From Symbiodinium microadriaticum (Eukaryota; Sar; Dinophyceae; Suessiales; Symbiodiniaceae), in assembly GCA_001939145.1 (NCBI GenBank), contig LSRX01000073.1, forward strand, positions 294,924 through 358,923: a stretch of 64,000 nt of DNA, read 5' to 3'. Of the stretch, positions 12,901 through 27,700 are shown piece by piece. Position 1 is the first letter of the stretch, and each line of letters starts with the position of its first letter. The translations under genes and the position numbers were made by a program. The notes below the pieces were generated by a model. It saw only the letters and a program-made list of their open reading frames with translations. It was not told the DNA's origin and did not search any database.

Positions 12901-15580
12901 CTGATACTCGTGTACAAGGCACTCCATCAAGAAAATTCTAAACAAACTTGCAGCCAAAAAAAACGAATGAGAAACGATCAGCCGTTCTTTGTATGAGCAT
13001 ATCCTCCGCAGTCCCTCCCCCCTTTGCCTGCAGCTTGACAAGGCTCTTTGCCCGGAGTGGCTCATTGATCCACCTCGGGCCGGTGAGTTCGGGATTTTCC
13101 TGGAACCTAAATAGCCCATACTGTAAAGACTTACATAAGGACATCATGACAAGGAGCCCTGACAACATAGGATCTTCAGGGTCCAGGTAGCGCTTGGGCT
13201 TCTGGTTTCGGGTTGAATGGCTCAGGGTGCACAACAGGGGTGAGGGATTTAGGGTCCTAAACCCTAAACCCTAAACCGGATTTAGGGTTTAGGGTTTAGG
13301 GATCAACAACAATACAGATAACCACGAAAATACAGAAAACCACGGACGCGCATCAACAAAAAATACATCCGGTGCTTTCCTCCAAGCGCATCAGCCGTCA
13401 GCAAAATTTCAATTGTCACCTGTGCATCCTTCTGCTGAATCCAAACCCTGCATCTGAACCTACTAAAGCCTTCAAAACTCACCCGTAAATCCTAAACCCC
13501 AACCCCTAAACCGTAAACCCTCAACCCTATACTCAACTAAACCTCAATCATTCCCCAAACTACACAGATTCCACCCTTCAGCCTAAGGCTGCGCAAGCTC
13601 ACAGCTCCCTGCAAGAAGAAGGCTTAGGTCCATCCATGAAAAATTTAGGGTATAGGGTTTAGGGGTTAGGGTTTAAGGTTTAGGCATTTGGGGGTTTACG
13701 GGTTTAGGGTTTAGGGTTTAAGGTTCCAGGTGCCTGAACCCGTTCATGAACTCGTCGATGGTGATGGTGCCACCTGCATTGGGTTCAGGCTTTAGGGTTT
13801 CGGGTTCAGGATTCAGGGAGATATGCCTCTGAGATGAGTTCGCGATTCAAGATGAGCCCCAACACTTCTCAACCCTAAACGAGAAACCTAAACCCCAAAC
13901 CCTAAACCCCTATATAGACACCTACACCCTAAACCCTAAACCAAACTCCCAAAACCCTAAACCCCTGCACCCTCAACACCTACACCCTAAACCCTAAACC
14001 AAACTCCCAAAACCCTAAACCCCTGCACCCTCAACCCCTAAACCCCAAACCCCCCAAACCCCTAAACCCCTATGGACCCCTACCCTACACCCTAAACCCT
14101 CAGACTTCTCAACCTCCGACTGGGCTCAATGGGCTCCGTGCCTTCGCCCGTAGGCTTGGGGCTTAGTTTAGGGTTACCCGATAAGGCTCTCAGGACTCAT
14201 TTTTGTTAAGGCTCTTCGGGTTTAGGGTTTAGCGTTTACCTGGGGATTCAAAAACCTACTGTTTTAGGGGGTGATGCCCTGTAATTAAGGGGGCATAGCC
14301 TAACCCGATAAGGCTCTCAGGACTCATTTCTTTTAAGTTTTTTCGGCCGGAAGAGCATACTACTTAGGTTCTTGGGTTGGGGTTTAGGATTTAGGGTTTG
14401 GTGTAGGCGTAGCAGCAAGCCAACTCTGTGGTATTACAACCGTACATAGCATGTGGAACAAGTTTCCTAGACTTAAGGTACCTTCCTGGAAACCCAAAGA
14501 CTGTGTCTTTTCATATACCGTGTGCCCGGCAGAAATATGTAACTTGGAGAACACCAAACTTCATGGCAACACGCAGGCATCCAGGGTTGAAGCTAGAAGC
14601 ATTGCAAAAACAAGAAGAACAAATGGAAACGACCACGAACCGAACTCCAGCTATCCGATCCGATCAAAACATACAATATAATCCCTAATTAAACCACAAC
14701 CTCAAAGCCCCTAGTGGTAAAGCTCTTCAGGCCGAAGCCCCAGCTCACATGCCAACACAAGCTGCCAAGCCTTTGTCGTGATCAATCCAATCGAACAGGT
14801 CGATGAGGTCTTGTACCTGCATTATGAGGGGAAGTGGGCTCCATGTTAGGGTCCCCCCATGCTTGGAGGCCCAGGGGACTTAGTAAGTCGGTTGGAATTG
14901 CAAGTAGGGTACTGATAACGCTACTTATGACCTATTTAGACCTACTTACTAAGTCTCCTAGTCCCCCCATGTTGGTGGACCTGCACAAGGAGGAGGGCAT
15001 CATGTACAGGTTTCTCACCTCCAGGTTGAACTGAACAATCCTGGTCTGAATTGACGTCGATGCGCGCTCGCGTCTCGAGAACATAACATCTGTCTGACAA
15101 AGAACCCTATACATGGCATGATCCTTCACTTCATATAAAGCTACTAACCCTAACCCTCCAGGTACCTACTATATAGGGCCCTAGGGGCTCTAGTGCCCTG
15201 TATAGTAGGTACCCGGGGGGGTTGGGGTAAGTTCATGAACTGAATCTGATAAAGCAGCGCTCTAAGAGCCGAGGGCTCAGGAGCTTCTATGCAGGGTCGA
15301 CATATTCGTAACGATATCACATTGTGGTTTCTCTCTCTCGATATATGTATGTATGTATATGTGAATATCTATATATTGGGCGGGCTAATAGGCTCGGCAA
15401 AACGTAGGCCCGGAAAAGCATCAGGTTTTGGCCTAGTCACTGGTGGCATGGGCACTGCTGAAAACTGCCACGGAAAATGTTGATGTGTTTGGGTCTGTGT
15501 TTCAATGGCTTTTGGTTGTTGTTTGTGGGACTGTCCGGCTCGCGAAATCGAGGAGGTGTGGGTGTTCCGGTNTACATACA

Positions 15581-15611
<31 letters not shown>

Positions 15612-17310
15612 GTATTTCGCGTCTCCTCATGCGCATAGCAGGAAGCTGATGTTTTCACTGTCTGCTAGAAGCAGAGCAATGTATTGCTGTTTAGAGAAAG
15701 CAGCATCTTGTTCTGGTATCAAACAACTCAACTCAAGGACAAATGTGTTATTCCAAACTCCCCCCCTCCACGGCGCACCTGTCTGCATAATATGTGCTAT
15801 AATCTACCCTGGGTCCTTCTTGGATACAACTTTACATTCTTGTTATCATAAAAACCAATCAGGAATAACAATTGTCATTCATATTCATTTTTGGTATAGC
15901 CCCAACAGGGAACCAGTACCCCCAAACCTTATCTACCATAAGGCTCATGGGCCCTCAAACTGAAAGAGGATTGAGAACCCAGGTTCCTAACTAGGAGGTA
16001 CCGGGCCCTGTTTCGGAGGTTCCTTAGAGCCTTAAGGTAACTACTCCGGCTCCCAGGCCCCGCCCTACGAACCACGGCCTTCATGCGCGTGTTCTTCGTG
16101 ATCTTCTTGACCAACTCGGGGGACTTGAGCATGCCTGATGCAGCAGGATTTTGCGGGTTTGGGGTTGAGGGCTTGTGGCCTAAACCCTAAACCCTAAACC
16201 CCTAGACCCCAAACCCTAAACCCTAAACCCTAAACCGTGAGGTTTAGGGTTTAGGGTCTGGAGTTCAGAGCAGCAGCCAGGCCTGGGGTACAAAGCTGCT
16301 TTCTTTGTTTTTTGTTTTTTTGTTTAGGGTTCCGGGTTTAGGGTTTAGGGCTGTTTAGGGCTCAGGGATAAGCGAGACGCTGATACCCCTGCACCCACAC
16401 GTGGCACAACAGCTCCTATGTGGCCTCCGTGGTTTCTATAGCGGCCTCAGTAGTTCGAGTAGGATTTGGCAGTACACTATACCGCAATTAATAAATAAAC
16501 CCTAAACCCTAAACCCGAAGCCCCTAAGCCCCTAAACCCCTAAACCCTAAGCCCGAAACTATGTGGGAACAGCGGCTCCTATGTGGCCTTCCTAGCTGCA
16601 TGGTCAGGACGCTTGAACTAAAGCTTGCTCCGTCTGCTCCCATTTGTAAAGGGTTTAGGGTTTAGGGTTGTTCTCATACCGCGGCGTACAGAAGCAACTC
16701 TAAGACTAAGCTACCGTCCGCCTTCGAACTCTTGTCGTGAGACGATGCCGTTGTTGTCGACATCAGCCTGCAGACGCGGATGTCTTGAGGATTGCAGTCG
16801 AACTGGTGTCAGAGCGGGTTTACACTAACAGCTCGTGCGCTTCATGTTATTTGTTTATAAGATGCCTGAGCCCAAAAGACCACTAAACTCGAAACCTTGA
16901 AGCAACTCTGAATGGTGGAAAGCCGTGGTGCTCAAAGCAACTGAAACATGAGTCGGCAAGAGAGGTACCTCAATTCGGGCTAGAAGCAACATAAGGAAAG
17001 CTACCATGTTTCTAAGCCTAAGTCTAGCTACTACGTCCCATGATCTTCTAAGTACGGCGCAATGGAAAGCCTCCCAACTGATACTCCACATAGACGTCTG
17101 GCCCGAATAAATATTCAGAGTCGTACTTCACAGCGAAACCCTCAACCCTAAACCCTAATTGCAATCCGAAATCTACTACGGCGACAACCGGTGCTTCGGG
17201 AGGCAATCATCACTAGCACCAATCTTTGGTCCCATGGATCAAGCAAGCGTACTCTCTGCCGGTAGATCGCTGCTCTCTTGCTTCATGCCTAACATATGAA
17301 TATGTGTGTG

Positions 17311-17343
<33 letters not shown>

Positions 17344-17396
17344 ATTTTGGACCTTGCCTATGTATTTGTATTTCTGTATACTTATACTTTTTATAA

Positions 17397-17431
<35 letters not shown>

Positions 17432-18737
17432 TATGTCTGTATATATATATATATATATCTACTTTTACGTGTATGTATACAGACACACACACACATATAT
17501 ATATATATATGGGTTCAACAAGGAAGACTAGCCAAGCTACTCCGAGCCCTGAGACATGGGCTCCAGCCCGGCTTAGGCTCGTCAGTCAAGCAGGAACCCT
17601 TGCCCTGCCCTCGTGACTTCAACCCTCAGACTCAATGCCAAACGCAAGATTGCAAGAGTGTTCGGGTTTAGGGGTTTAGGGTTTAGGGGTTTAGGGTTTA
17701 GGGATTTAGGGGTTTAGGGTTTCGGGGTTTAGAGGCTTTAGGGTTTAGGGGTTTAGGGTTGAGGGGTTTAGGGTTTGGGTTTAGGTGAGCCCGAAAGCCA
17801 CGCCCTTAACTCTGAAATCTCAACACTAATACCAAAAGCTCCAAGGCACGAAACCCGAAGCAGTGCCCAAGGGAGCCCGTTGGCCTCACGAAACAGCTCC
17901 ATCAAGACTTTCGTGATCATCGATTTCCTTTTCTCCTTTACACGAAAAGGGGTGTACCCATAGGCTCCATAGTAGCTCCTTTTTGGGATTACTGTATAGG
18001 ATCCTAAATACAAACCACAAAAAGGAACTACAATGGAGCCTATGGGTAGGGTTTAGGGTCTATGAGGACTCTGAGACCCTAAACCCTAAACCCCTGGTGG
18101 GCTTGAAAGGCTTAGGGTTCGAGGCAGATGAGGTTTCAGTGCTGCTGTGCTTCTGATGACCCAATTCATAGGCAGCTGAAGCACCGAAGCTTTACCCGCT
18201 TTGAGCCAGAAATCGAGGGTTTAGGGTTTAGGCATCTGGTGTGCGATCAGGAGAAAAACTCCCGCAGTTCTGAAGGCTATGCCCGAGCAGAAATCAGCAG
18301 CAATCACAAATTAAAAAGGCAAAGAACAGTTCGCTAAGCCCCTCGACCGAAAAAATACCCAAACCCTTCCCTCAGTGGCCCCAGCCAACTAAAGCCCTAA
18401 ACCCTAAACCCTCATGCCTTATAGGGCCCATGGGCGTAGGGAGTTTAGGGTTTAGGCGTTGCCTTTGTATAACCATAGTGCAGGAAGTCAACGTATACAT
18501 ACATACACACATACATACGCATACAGCCACTTCTCTGCATATGTATACATTTTTACGTGTGCTTGTATACATAAATATCATTATGGATGAGTCAACTTGG
18601 GATATGGGTTAAGGACGACCAGTGATGGATTTCCCTTCTTCTATTCCAAAGGTTTGAGAATGCACTCAAGGATCATGTTGTTCCAACTTTCTGGCTTCTG
18701 GTTTTTGGGTGTGAGACTAAGATCGACGACATATCTG

Positions 18738-18768
<31 letters not shown>

Positions 18769-21700
18769 TATATATATATATAATTAGTACAAAAAAAGTG
18801 TACGGAGATAGCTAGGTTTGTCGGGCTTGTCAGGACTCGGGGAATGCGGTTGATTTTAACCAGCTCATCCCACAACATGAATCATACATGTAGCCCACGC
18901 AAGCAGACGTTCAACAGACTGTGGGTTTCCGCTGCCGAAACACCCTGTTTGATGCTCAAGGTTTGTTAGTCATAGTCCATTGAACCTGAACGTTCAGGAG
19001 CGGCTGAGAACTCTCGGGCATAAGGAGGACTCAGGGTTGAGAGTTTGAGGTATGCGAAACCCCAAACCCCCCCCAAAAAACCTAAATAAACCCTACCAGC
19101 ACCCCCAACTCCCTCTGAGTAGAGCCTAAGCCATTAAGGCTCTATTAACAGGGTGCTGGGGTGAACTTCGAAACCTTAATCTTCTTTAGCATCTCGGGTC
19201 CTCCCTCTGCTCATCTTCCTTCTGCATCTGATCACGGATAGCGATCATGTTCTCACTGACCACACCTGCACCCGGACTTCGGGTTTAGGATTTGGGGGTT
19301 GTAGGAGTTTAATTAGGGTTTAGGTTTTAGGGGTTTTAGGCTTAGTTCTCACTGGCCAAACCTGTTCTGCACGGAATGGTTTCTGTCGCTGTTCGCGGTC
19401 GCGGGTTCATGAAGGTCGAAGGTAGACGCCGACTGAGTCTACTCTTCCAGTCTGCGTTTTGGAGCAAACAGCTCAAGCAGTCAAGTGCTGTTCCACCGTT
19501 CTGTCCAAGCCCCGACCGGCGACTCGACAAAAGCTCCTGCACTTTTCGGCATGAAAGCCTAAGGAAGGTCGTACTGATTTACTGTATAGTCAACTCATAG
19601 TACTCTTTATAGTAACTTCTAGCCTATAGTAAGCTATACCTGGGGCCGAAAAGACCTACTTTCTTTTTGCGGTTCCTTATTATGGTTTCTATACATAGTT
19701 CCTTGAAGCGGTAGGTGTTTTTTGGGCCAGAGGTAGGAACCTGTATGGGTTTGAATCTCTGACATCCAACGGTGACATCCAACGGTGCTCTCAGCCCTCA
19801 GCTGCCCTACCTCCTCAAGGCACGGGCTGGGCACTGTCCCCACTCTGTAACAGTTGGGTAATCTTCATAATATCTAAAATTAAGACATATAGCCCTGAAT
19901 ATGATCCCTACTATGTACTGTGACGGGGTGGGGGCAGTGGCTAAGGTATAGGATTCAGCAGCTCCATGAAGGGTTCTTTCAAGACACCCTGAAGCCAAGA
20001 CAGGAAAGCCAAACAACATACAGAAGAGGCCGTAGGGATTAGAATCGGGTTTGGGGTTTGGGGTATAATATTGTATCCCTTAACTTTAGGAACCCCTGAC
20101 ATTACTATTGATCCACTATTGATTACTACTTGTTCATGCTTCTACATTTACTCAAAAGCCCAACACCTCACAGCCAAACCTGACGCCTTTATCTCGGAAG
20201 TACCAAAACCCGAATCTTAAACCCCAGATCGACAGAAATCAAGGGTTTAGGGCTCAGAGCTACCACACAAAGCTGAACCCGATTAACCCCGGCCCAAGTC
20301 CTAACATCTGAACTCCGCGCCTGTCATCACGGCTAGGAGCGCCCAGGCTGAGTAGATGTAGAAGACCACAAAGAGGGGCTGGAGGAAAGGCATCCTCAGC
20401 TAACTTAGGGTTCATTGGTTTGGGGGTTTGAGGGGTTTATGGGCTTATAGGGTTTTCCAGGACGCCTACATGGAGTCTCTGATTCAGGGTTTAGGGGTAA
20501 GGGGGTTAAGGCCTATAGGTTTTAGGGTTTATGGCTTTATAGCATTTAGGACTGAAGGTTTTGAGGGCTTTAGGGGTTAAGGGGTTTAGGGTTAAGTGTT
20601 TAAAGGTTCAGTTCAGTAAGTTCAGGGCCCACTGGTTGTGATGAAGCCGTGTGTTCGCTGCCGTTGCTAGTTGTTGGAATGGTATCATCTAATGTGGGCC
20701 CCAGTAGTGAAGAGATACCTATAACTGAGTGTTCGAAGTAGCCTGATTCTTTTGCCATCCTAAATCCAAAGCTATGCTCGCGACATACTGACCAAGAGCC
20801 CGCTAGGACTCGAAGTACTCAGACCTTCCAAAATCCCCTAGTTATGGAATTTGCTCTAAATCATAACAGAGACCCTACCATGTGTTAAGGCATATTCCTT
20901 GATTTGGAAGGTCGAAGTACAGTAGATGCCAAGATGCTCCTCGAAGAGGGGCACGAACTTCATCAAGCTCCAGCTGCTGACCTTTGAATGCCATGAAGGG
21001 GTCTCGGTTGGGTACTGCTCCAGTAACAGTCCCATAATGGGGCTACCATTCAAGGCCCTATATATATATATATATATATCCATATCATGAATATTACTCA
21101 ACTGTTACTGAGTCGGAGCAGTCTCCAAGGTCTAGGGTTTAGGGGGCGGTTACTTCGGTTGTGTTTATGTACATGTTCAAGGGCCTCTGACTTAGACATG
21201 CCGCCTAGCTGCACGGGCTGAGCTTCCCGACAGGACCGTGCCAAAAGTCTAGAAGATAGTTGTGAAAAGGACTTGGTGAAGCCTAATTTTCCCATACCTT
21301 CCGGTATTCCATAATAATTTTAAGAACTCTACCTTAGAATACAGTAGGGTCCCGCATATGATTTGAGGTATAGTCCTGAATTGGGGAATTGTGGAAGGTC
21401 TGGCTTCTCGGGGCTCCTGGATCGACCTTTGAGTCTTCCTCGGAGCAGCATGAAGATTCGTAAAAAAAGAGCAACAGCAGTGTAAGACAAAGGGCTATGG
21501 GTTTGGGGTTTAGGGTTTAGCTATGCGTACTCTTCTTTACAAAGTTGATCGCTGTCTGCTGCTTCGGTGCAGTGCCGAAGAGGGTGAACATACTGGTGCT
21601 GACAGAGCTGAACATCTCCTGGGAAGGCAAGGACACCATCGGATTTAGGGTTTAGGGCTTACCTTAACCCTGCAAAACCCTTCCTTTCAAGGGTTTCTTA

Positions 21701-24700
21701 TTTTCTGTTTTCTGCTATAATAAGCCCTGAAAAAAGGTAGGTTCTTTGGCCTTTGGGGTCCAGGTAGGGTTTAGGGTTTTCAGGGCTTAGGGCTTTAAGG
21801 TTGAGGCTTGATAATTTAGGGCTTCATCTGCGTTTGCTGGAACTCCAGACGGTTTCGGCATTGCTCGTAAGAGTCAACGTCCTATCTTAGCAGCCTTTTT
21901 TGTATAGCAGAATACACAGCGTAGGGTTTGTGATTGGGTACCTTTCTCCTGGATGCCGCCACGACTGTAGGTGGTCAGGCGCCTGATGGTTTACCTTAAC
22001 CCCAAATAACCCACCGTTTTAAGGACTTATAGAAGGAAATCATAACAAGGAACCCACCTTAACCCCAAATAACCTACCGTTTTAAGGACTTATAGAAGGA
22101 AATCATAACAAGGAACCCTAAAAAGGTAGGTTCTTTGGGGTCCAGGTAGCCTTTAGAGCTTCTGGTGCTGTAACTTTCCAAGTCTGGCGCTGACGAGCTT
22201 GCGATCTTCAGCAGCCTCCCCTAAGCTCAAGTCGGGTGTAGGGTCTACCTTCACCCCGAATAACCTACTGATTTTCAGGACTTCTATAAGGAAACCATAA
22301 TAAGAAACCCCAAAAAAAGGCAGCGTCTGTGGGGTTCCAGGTCGGGCTTAGAATTTCTCTCATCAGCCGTAGACTTCATTCCGATGCTTCGTGGTGGGAG
22401 CTTCGGGTGGTAAGTGGGCCAGAACTTAGTAGCATCGGTACGCAGCACGTAAAACGTACGTTCTGGAACGCAGTTCGGGACGTGCTCCCGGAACGAGTTG
22501 ACAACTATACTACGCAAAGAGGACAGTGCTTCCTTCAGAACGTGAAACGTGAGAACGTATCATGTTGCTCGAAACGTGGAACGTGAATAGAACGTAGCGG
22601 GTCTGCTGGGGGTTGCCCATGCCGTCAGACGAGCGGAGAGGTACATGAGGGCGGGCGGGGGGTCCCGGAACGAGCCTGTTGAGGGTTTCTCAACGCCGTC
22701 GGACGGACCCAGTCAATTGGAAGGCACAGGATGGTGTACCGACGTGTGCCGAGCTAAGCAGCATTTTGCGCTTGCGCAAGCGGGTTCAGCCCCAATCTGC
22801 GTTCTTCCAGGCCCCTAAAATGCACACAGGTCGGCCTCCACATTGNNNNNNNNNNNNNNNNNNNNNNNNNNNNNNNNNNNNNNNNNNNNNNNNNNNNNNN
22901 NNNNNNNNNNNNNNNNNNNNNNNNNNNNNNNNNNNNNNNNNNNNNNNNNNNNNNNNNNNNNNNNNNNNNNNNNNNNNNNNNNNNNNNNNNNNNNNNNNNN
23001 NNNNNNNNNNNNNNNNNNNNNNNNNNNNNNNNNNNNNNNNNNNNNNNNNNNNNNNNNNNNNNNNNNNNNNNNNNNNNNNNNNNNNNNNNNNNNNNNNNNN
23101 NNNNNNNNNNNNNNNNNNNNNNNNNNNNNNNNNNNNNNNNNNNNNNNNNNNNNNNNNNNNNNNNNNNNNNNNNNNNNNNNNNNNNNNNNNNNNNNNNNNN
23201 NNNNNNNNNNNNNNNNNNNNNNNNNNNNNNNNNNNNNNNNNNNNNNNNNNNNNNNNNNNNNNNNNNNNNNNNNNNNNNNNNNNNNNNNNNNNNNNNNNNN
23301 NNNNNNNNNNNNNNNNNNNNNNNNNNNNNNNNNNNNNNNNNNNNNNNNNNNNNNNNNNNNNNNNNNNNNNNNNNNNNNNNNNNNNNNNNNNNNNNNNNNN
23401 NNNNNNNNNNNNNNNNNNNNNNNNNNNNNNNNNNNNNNNNNNNNNNNNNNNNNNNNNNNNNNNNNNNNNNNNNNNNNNNNNNNNNNNNNNNNNNNNNNNN
23501 NNNNNNNNNNNNNNNNNNNNNNNNNNNNNNNNNNNNNNNNNNNNNNNNNNNNNNNNNNNNNNNNNNNNNNNNNNNNNNNNNNNNNNNNNNNNNNNNNNNN
23601 NNNNNNNNNNNNNNNNNNNNNNNNNNNNNNNNNNNNNNNNNNNNNNNNNNNNNNNNNNNNNNNNNNNNNNNNNNNNNNNNNNNNNNNNNNNNNNNNNNNN
23701 NNNNNNNNNNNNNNNNNNNNNNNNNNNNNNNNNNNNNNNNNNNNNNNNNNNNNNNNNNNNNNNNNNNNNNNNNNNNNNNNNNNNNNNNNNNNNNNNNNNN
23801 NAGTAGGGTTTTTTTTCCTTCCCCTTTCCCTGCTAGAAGCCGGTTATCTGATGCAACTTCGCAGGGTCCTTGATCTCCTTCATCTCCGGGTCGTCATCGT
23901 CAGCGATAACCGTTCCGTGGCCAATGAGCCGAGTGCAGAGGATCGCCACTGAGTACCTTTAATAGTAATAACAATAACAATAATAATAAAAGTAGTAATA
24001 GTAATAATATTAATAAGAACAATAATGATAATAACAATAATAATAATAATAACTGCATGCAGGATGGGTACGCAAGGATCAAAAGACGATCGCTGATGCT
24101 TTCGTGTGTTCTGCTACCTGCCGGAACGATGCAGAATCGCTCGCCAGAGAACGAGAGTAAAGTAAAGCATCTACCCATAGGCCCCTAAGTAGTTCCTTTT
24201 TAGGATTACCTTACAGGATTCTAAATATGAACCATAAAAAGGAACTACTTAGGGACCTATGGGTAGTCTAGGAGCTTGGCAGTTTGGGCGCCGTCTATCG
24301 GGTGTATGAAGCCTGTGGAAGCTTCAAGACATGTATAATTCTTCTTCGTGCCCAAAGGGTTCCAGTGCAGGCAGGGGCTTGTCCCAAACCCTCCAGGTAC
24401 CTACTATAGAGGGTACTAGAGCCCCCGAAGGCCCTATATAGTAGGTACCTGAGGGTTAGGGTGTTGTTTAGAGTTTAAATTCAGAAGGTCAGGGGACTAG
24501 CAGAAAGGGTTAGAAGCAAGGACTGAAGTCAGCCGGATCAAGGCGCTAATGACTTAACTGTTAGGGGCCTTGATAGGTTTTTTTTTTTGGGGGGGGGGTT
24601 CCTTATTCTAGTTATAGTATAACTTACCCCCCAAACCCTATTCTAGTTCTCCTATATTAACTTACGAAGTCCAATGATCCTCCAAGTCGGGGAGAAAGCT

Positions 24701-27700
24701 AAGAACCACCAGCAGTCAAGCCACAGACCAAAAGCCGCGAGACCCGCCCCCCTAAACACTAAACCCTATCTAGACCTAACAAAACCTCATTAGCTTTGCA
24801 GGATTCTTTTTTTTTTATGATTTCCTTTCTGAAGTCATTATAAGTCCTTAAAAAGGTAGGTTATTGGGGGCTAAGGTAAGCCTTAAAATGATCTCCTTTT
24901 TTTAAGTCATTATAAGTGATTAAAAAGGGAGGTTAGTTATTTGTGGCTAAGGTAAACCTCAAGCCCGACGTCTAAGGCATCCAACTCTCGACCCGCAGTC
25001 AGCGTGCTGCCAGGCTGCAAGGTGAGGATCATGAAGACGAGGACCCAAAACATGCCTCGCCGAGGCTCGGGGTTAAGTTTTTTTTTTTTTTTTTTTGGGG
25101 GGGGGGTGGTTTAGGGTTTAGGGTCTAGGGTTTAGGTATCGGGCTTCATAAACCTAGCTTTTCATGCCTGTTTTCACTACTCCATCGAGCTTCATGATCT
25201 AGACACGGGATTGAGGAAAAAAGGCAGAGACTTTCATTTTGAGGCTGGGGATTGGGTGGCTTAGTGGACGGCAGAGGCCACTTTTCGAAGGTATACAAGT
25301 TAAACCCTAAATTAAATCCTAAACCCTACATCCTAAGCCCAAAACCTCCCCCCAAACCCCTAAACCCTAAACCCTATAAGCCCTAAGCCCTAAAGCCCTA
25401 AACCCTTTGACAAGAGCGCGAAGCCCCTCAAGCTGGAAGCACGCCTTGGTCCAGGGAAGAACCATCCTGAGGCCTAAGCCCCAGGGTTAGGGGTATAGTA
25501 TAATCGCATATTAGGGTTGAGGGTTTAGGGTTTAGGGGTAAGGTTTAGGGTTTAGGGTTAGGACAATGTACAAAATATGTTATAGTACAATTTAAGTAGA
25601 GTCTAGTCTAGTATCCAATAGTATCATGTCTGGAACTTAATTAATCCTGATCTTGGCAGGTCCACTCGAGGTACTGTACCTGCAGGAGAACATGACCCCG
25701 AAGTAGCTCTAAGTCTAAGTCAGCTGTGATTTGCAATATCCCAAGTAAAGCAGCTGATGTACCATACTCAACAACAACTTGGGCAAACGATAGCACATTC
25801 AACATCAACACCGACAGCGCTGTGAATCAAGCCTTCATCGCCGCCGTCATCGCAATCGCCATCATCGAATGGTCATATAAAAACCGTCATCAGCATCATC
25901 ATCATCGTCATCATCATCGTCAGCACCATCGTCATCAACACCACCATCATCACCACCATCAGCATCACCGACACCAGCATCACCAACACCATCAGCATCC
26001 GCATCAGCATCATCATCACCATCATCATAACCATCACAGTCATCAAAAGCATCGACATCACCACTATCAGAACCTGCAGCTTCGTAATCTCAGCAGCGCC
26101 ATCAGGGTTACCAGCATCACCATCATCACACACGACAGAGGTACCCGTTGTCAGTTGACTCAAACCAACGCGAGTATGACAAAAGCTGTAGCCGCAATGG
26201 GGTCACCGACATTGTGATGCACAGCAGTGGTCGTGGTCACCTAGTAGCATTCGCAGTCGCAGTGCTAAGTGGTATATGGCCGACTGATGACAGTACTAAA
26301 CCGGGCAAATCTGCGAGATGTACTTCTGCCATGAGCACTGGCAACAAAGAACCCATCTCAAACCCAGCCCCAAACCCAAAAATCTGAAGCCTAAACCCTG
26401 ATAACTGAACTCTAAGCCCACCACCCCAAGTCCTTCCAGGGAAAACCCGGACAGATCCCCCCAAAAAAGAGCCCTAAACCCTAAACCCTAAAACCCTACA
26501 CCCCTAAACCCTAGCCCCTAAAAAGAGCCCCAAACCCTAACAGGAGCGAAGCCTTGAAGCGCTTCCATGATGGATTGCGCCAGCTCGTAGAGGGGTCGCA
26601 CGATCCTATGCTGCTTGTCGGACTTAGGGCTTTTAGGGGGTTTGGGGGTTTGGGGGGTTTAGGGCTTAGGAGTTTAGGAGTTTAGGCGTTTAGGGGTTTA
26701 GGGGTCTGATGGGGGTTTAGGGTTAGGGGTTTAGGGGTTTAGGGTTTTTAGGGGTTTAGGGGTTTTGGGTTTGGGTTTAGGGGTTTAGGGGTTTAGGGTT
26801 TAGGGGTTTAGGGTTTGAGATTACGAGTCTAGGGTTTGAAGGTTTAAGGTTTAGGAGATCAGAGTTTACGATGCTTAGGGTTTGGAAGATTCGGGCTTTA
26901 TGCTGTCACTGTCGGGTGTAGAAAGTGTGCAGTCCCCAAAGTTTAAGAGCTAAACCCTAAACCCCTAAACTTAAACCCTAAACCGCTAAACCCCTAAACC
27001 CCCCAAAACCCCACATGAAGTCTATTTTTGAGGGTTTCGGGCGACGGGCCCAGGGTTCTGTCATCAGGGTTTTAGGTTGGTTGCGTAAGCGCCCTTAGCA
27101 CCATCTAGGTTTTCTGGGTTTAGGGCTCAGGGTTACTGCAAATATACGTTTGAGTCGCCTCAGAGAGCTTGAAGTTTTACTACAACAAATGACTTCCAAG
27201 AACCCTGAAGTTTTCCAGGTCATGCAGGTGCAGGGTATAGGGTTAGGGTTTAGGGTTTAGGGTATAGGATTAGGGTTTAGGGTTTGGGGTATAGGGTATA
27301 GGGTGTTTAGGTGCTCTTGATCGGAACGTGGTTAAAGTTGCCATAGTCAGGCAATGTTTGTTCTGCTGCACCATACAGCCTGCAATTAGAACTGCAATCA
27401 AGCTACTTCACAACAACAAAGGGTAAGGGACCCACATTGAGCTACAAGGGCTAGGTTCGTGATGTCTAGATATATGCTGATGCTGCAGCTTGGGGCTGTC
27501 TGGTTTGGGGTTTGGGCTACCCCACATGATCAATATGATATGGGCATGCTGTTAGAAAAAAAATGTTGCTACTGGGTTCTTGTTGAGGAAATTCGCTTAA
27601 GCTGCCATGATGAGAAATCCTATCATTTACAGTAGATCCCTTTTATGATAAATTGAACTACACTCCTTGACTAGAACCCAGACTATGATTGTGAGGAGAT

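Noticed and set aside
15003-15062. Minus-strand islet ending RIVQFNLE before GTGAGA, first taken as a channel exon
   Set aside because: Exons 16 and 17 join in phase and with the expected EF-hand spacing without it.
22679-23952. Long frames spanning the gap
   Set aside because: Made of N only.
25405-25490. Minus-strand islet LEGLRALVKG as S4-S5 linker
   Set aside because: Exon 7 joins directly to exon 8 with a better linker and correct phase.
25726-26217. 163-residue His-rich protein
   Set aside because: Generated by a CAT/CAC satellite inside an intron; no other protein features.
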